Positions 61,122 through 64,000 of a stretch of 64,000 nucleotides of DNA are shown piece by piece (positions within the stretch are counted from its first letter, which is position 1; every line of letters starts with the position of its first letter). The stretch is from Hypoxylon rubiginosum (Eukaryota > Ascomycota > Sordariomycetes > Xylariales > Hypoxylaceae): positions 1-64,000 of the forward strand of contig CADCXA010000018.1 in the NCBI GenBank assembly GCA_902806565.1. The letters are read 5' to 3'. The notes under the pieces are model-generated. The model worked only from the letters and a program-made list of their open reading frames with translations, had not been told where the DNA came from and ran no database searches. A program made the position numbers and the translations under genes.

Positions 61122-61702
61122 CCTAGCTATAGAAGACAGATCTGAATGAATATCAGTCATTATTGAACAGCGGTCCAGCAGAGCTTCTCGGCCATAGAAA
61201 ACATAAGATCTCCTCTTCAACCTTTGAAAGCTTCAGCTTTTGGTCTATCTTGAACGTGTGAGGCAATTCCCGTGAAATGGTTAATATATAATACTAACAG
61301 CGTAGCAATTGTTGGGACAAGAGCCAAAATACTTAAAGAACCATGCTATATAAAGTATTCTGATAAAAAAGCTACCTAGGTAAATATCACATCTTTTCAT
61401 CAAGTTGTCTTAGTGTCAGAAAACATTCCATCATACTAGCCTAGTTTCACACGAATGCATTAGAATTGGGATAACACGTCTTATTGATGGTACGAAGTTA
61501 GTCTCCTGAAGTCTTAAGCTCTGAGGCTTCAGGTACAATTGCCCCAACTCGTTCTTTTTTGCCCAAGCACGTAGGCATGCTACCCCTTTTCTCAATATAT
61601 GAGTCCCGCCCACGATTTGCATCCAGGCATACTTTCCGAAAATCTCAAACACCGATACCCAGAGGAAGCTTGCTCAAGCGATTATTTGCCGATCGGGATT
61701 AT
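61122..61702. other. Convergent 3' region, no gene
   Basis: This 581-bp spacer lies between the stops of the fourth UstYa-like gene and the precursor gene. Only short open frames are present, and CTACCTAGGTAAAT lies near 61372. Confidence 0.5.
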
Positions 61703-62127
61703 CTAGTCGTCAGCAAACTCATGAGCGCCGTGACGCTTGTCGACTGAGATCACGTAATCCTCGATGGGTTGATCGCCACGCTTGGTTTTGTCGACTGAGA
61801 TCACGTAATCCTCAATAGGCTGATCATGACGCTTGGTCTTGTCGACTGAGATCACATAATCTTCGATAGGCTGGTCGTGACGCTTGATCTTGTCGACTGA
61901 GATCACATAATCCTCTATGGGTTGATCGCCACGCTTGGCCTTGTCAACTTCGATCACGTAATCCTCGATGGCCTGCCCGGGGGAGGCAAGGGCATTAGGC
62001 TGCGCGAGATCGAGTCAGTAATTCGGAAGAGGCAATGAAATACGTTTGTTCGACTTACCTGGGCAGCCGGAGCAGCTCGAATGCCAGCAGCCAAAGCGGC
62101 AATGATGAGAGAGGCGGAGAACTTCAT
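61703..62127 (-). CDS. Repeat-containing RiPP precursor (dikaritin type, Tyr-Val-Ile core)
   Basis: Two exons, 62059-62127 and 61703-61999, flank a 59-bp intron (GTAAGT...GCGCAG) and give 121 residues. The first 20 or so form a signal peptide (FSASLIIAALAAGIRA). Five repeats of about 17 residues follow, each with an IEDYVI core segment; the first reads YVIEVD and the other four YVISVD. Each of the first four repeats ends in Lys-Arg, a Kex2 site; the last is KRHGAHEFADD. This is the architecture of UstA/PhomA-type precursors, in which Kex2 releases copies in the secretory pathway and oxidases cyclise a Tyr-containing core. The core resembles that of phomopsin precursors but is not identical. 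The product and its activity are unknown. The position next to UstYa-like genes supports the call. Confidence 0.92.
61713..61966 (-). repeat. 51-bp coding tandem repeat of the precursor
   Basis: The plus strand shows GTCGACTGAGATCAC recurring with a 51-bp period at about 61739, 61790, 61841 and 61892, with a more divergent unit beyond. Differences are mostly silent or fall in the spacer (Gly/His before Asp-Gln-Pro, and Thr/Ile/Ala before Lys-Arg), so the core is under purifying selection or was homogenised. Confidence 0.9.
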
Positions 62128-62947
62128 TTTGTTCTGGACTTGGTTGTTTGTTGTGGAAAGAGTTAACTTCAGGTTGCGTATAATGATTGTTGCCTTTGTG
62201 TTCTGACTACCCGGTGTGAGGAGAATGCTGACTCCTTATAATAACTCAACTAGATGCCTTCCTTGCCTAGTATTCCATCTCGGTGCCGTTTTCTGCTGGT
62301 CCTAAGGGAATGGTCATGGCTTATTTGGCGCGTTATTGCGAGAAACGGGATAGACGCAACGCTTCCGTCTCAATATCATCATTTCTCGCGTATCACTACG
62401 AGCTTTGGCGCCAACGGAAATGTGGCAAATTCGGGCGCCATTGTAAGGGGCGCCTGCTAGAGTGTGAGTGTCTCGCCTACGTCCCCATCGGCGATGGTTC
62501 CGCAACCTCGGAATAATGCGCCAATGCAAGATACTTGGGTAAAATGAACGTACCTTAGGTACAGGTAGGTAGGTAGGCATCGAAGCAATGAACGAGCTCT
62601 ACTATTGCGCCTACTTCGATCTCGGACTCTTGGTGTAGGTAGGCTAGGCGGTCCTTAGAAGTAAGCTTGGTGCCTTGTTTCCACTAAGCTACTTACATCT
62701 CATCGCAGCTCAGTGGGCCTTCGTTGATATGGGTCGTAGTTTTCTGAATGTAGGGTGTTTGGACATAATGACCAACAGCGGCGCTGGTGTCGCTGCTGAC
62801 TCAGCTCTTACTTTCCCGGCCGCCAACAGTCATCAAAGGGATTTCTGGTCACAGCCCCAGCTATTCATTTTGCAATTGTCTCAGTCTCAACATCAACACC
62901 AACACTAACAGATACCACATCCTCTTCATTCGATATCGAGTATGTGA
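62128..62947. promoter_or_regulatory. Promoter region of the precursor gene with six GGCGCC-type sites
   Basis: TTTGGCGCG (62324-62332), TTTGGCGCCAA (62404-62414), GGGCGCCA (62433-62440), GGCGCCT (62449-62455), GCGCCAA (62518-62524) and GCGCCTA (62607-62613) cluster in about 290 bp, the highest density in the window. GGTAGGTAGGTAGG lies near 62566. It may also serve the kinase-like gene on the right. No other gene is seen. Confidence 0.6.
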
Positions 62948-64000
62948 ATGAAGTCATACACGACACGACTATCTGTGGCTTCTTCTAGCCTCGGATCTTT
63001 CTACTCCTCCCGCAGTCCCACCATAGTCCCTCCTGCCGACATACAAGGCATCGCTCTATTGTATCCTCGTCTGAACTATCCACATGCTTCAACTTTCAAA
63101 ATGAAAGCACTGGCCCGCTGGATACGCCGGCCTCCGAAGAGAGACTTGTCTATAAACACTGCAGTTCCTCCTGCTGAACCGTTTCGCGAACGGTTACAGC
63201 TCGGCGAGACGGTGTGTGGCGATTCGGGGCAGACATACACTATCGAAGAAGTCCTCCTAGACCGAAAGGAGGGTTCCAGGTTTGTTTATCGTGCCAGGTT
63301 AGTCCCCTTAAGCACATGTCAACAATTTCATCAATGATAAATGGCGCTAATTATAATTCCGAGTAAGTAGTTCGCAGAAGAAGTCATATGTACTCAAATA
63401 TAGCACTACTGGCTATTTTGAATACTCTAGAAAACTAATGATGGAGACTCTCAAGTCGATTCCACATATAAGACCTCTGGTGGACACCAAAGCTTCGCTT
63501 GAAATGCTCGTCTATCCATACCTGGATGCGCACCTTCTATATTTTGCCCGGAGGAAGCTGTCTCTGGCTACGAGGCGGAGAATAGTCAAAGAAACTCTCG
63601 AAGGACTTGTTGGCGTGCATGACCGTGGTGTTATTTATTCTGGTAAGATTTACCGTTCAATCAAGCTAGCCACACTGTTATTAATGATCAGCAGATATTA
63701 AACCGAACAATATCCTTATAAATTACCAGGAGAACGGCGAGGATGAGCCAATCATCACAGCGGTCCAAATAGGAGATATGGAGGAAGCGGTGGATATAAG
63801 TGCGGGAGACGGCATAATCGACGTCGTGTGCGGTAACCAGCTCTGGCGGAGCCCCGAGTCGTGGGCGAAGGGTCTACAAGGTAAACCGTCGGACGTTTAT
63901 TCATTTGCAATATTTGTAAGCTGTCAAGCCCGTGAAATCGCGAGACGTTGAAATGGCTGCTAATAAGATAATTTCAGTCGATATATGTCGTCTTGAAATT
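62948..64000 (+). CDS. Fungal protein kinase-like gene, 3' truncated by window edge
   Basis: Exons 62948-63297, 63371-63642, 63695-63915 and 63978 onward are joined in phase. The N-terminus is Ser/Arg-rich without recognised motifs; an ATG at 63102 is an alternative start. The kinase part includes a Lys-containing SYVLKY strand, a MLVYPYLDAHLL hinge-like segment, and VHDRGVIYSDIKPNNILIN, the catalytic loop with Tyr-Ser-Asp in place of His-Arg-Asp. The DFG position reads VQIGDMEEA. WRSPESWAKGLQGKPSDVYSFA covers the APE region. Such divergent kinases are common in ascomycetes near accessory clusters; activity is uncertain. The gene continues past 64000. Confidence 0.8.

Noticed and set aside
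61713..61966. Regular 51-bp repeats that could be taken for a CRISPR array
   Set aside because: They encode in-frame peptide repeats with Kex2 sites in a eukaryotic gene; there are no unique spacers.

Overview
The window is nuclear DNA of a filamentous ascomycete (Pezizomycotina, most likely a Sordariomycete). The evidence is short introns of about 40-125 bp with GTAAGT/GTATGT donors and ctaac-type branch points, a HET-domain gene, a NACHT-type relic, fungus-restricted membrane families, and extreme AT-rich tracts in which G and C have almost vanished from both strands, as expected of repeat-induced point mutation (RIP).

Layout. 1-19540 is a gene-free AT isochore (11 G/C in the first 120 bases) holding fragments of direct and tandem repeats. 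19541-22443 returns to balanced composition and carries an intron-containing tRNA-Met. 22444-32032 is a block of ordinary genes: a secreted/anchored DUF7137-like protein, a CDK11-like kinase, the complex I assembly methyltransferase NDUFAF7, a PTM1/GPR107-type Golgi seven-helix protein, and the U-box cyclophilin Cyp8. 32340-36687 holds a HET gene divergent from a decayed NACHT-type gene that lacks its P-loop region. 37951-38787 is a DUF7702-like membrane protein.

39611-62127 looks like a fungal RiPP cluster of the ustiloxin/phomopsin (dikaritin) type. Its precursor gene (61703-62127, minus) encodes a signal peptide and five near-identical repeats with a Tyr-Val-Ile core, separated by Lys-Arg Kex2-type sites. 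Around it lie four UstYa/DUF3328 oxidase-like genes, a fifth membrane protein with paired HxxHC motifs, an OPT-family transporter, an 11-exon ABCC-type transporter, a SAM methyltransferase and an S41-family peptidase. A previously overlooked three-exon gene for a 69-residue secreted peptide (41036-41424) may be a second precursor. Most of these genes form divergent pairs, and the shared promoters carry repeated TTGGCGCC/GGCGCCTA-type motifs, which suggests one pathway regulator. No such regulator and no tyrosinase are visible in the window.

The S41 peptidase gene is split by a 2205-bp AT-rich element with about 70-bp terminal inverted repeats and a TA target duplication, a RIP-degraded Tc1/mariner-like transposon. 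The reading phase is preserved across the insertion, so the gene was apparently intact when hit. The right edge (62948-64000) is the start of a fungal protein kinase-like gene that runs out of the window.

The pathway model is inference from known dikaritin clusters: Kex2 and peptidases release the core, UstYa-type enzymes close the ring, a methyltransferase may N-methylate, and transporters export. The product itself cannot be read from the sequence.
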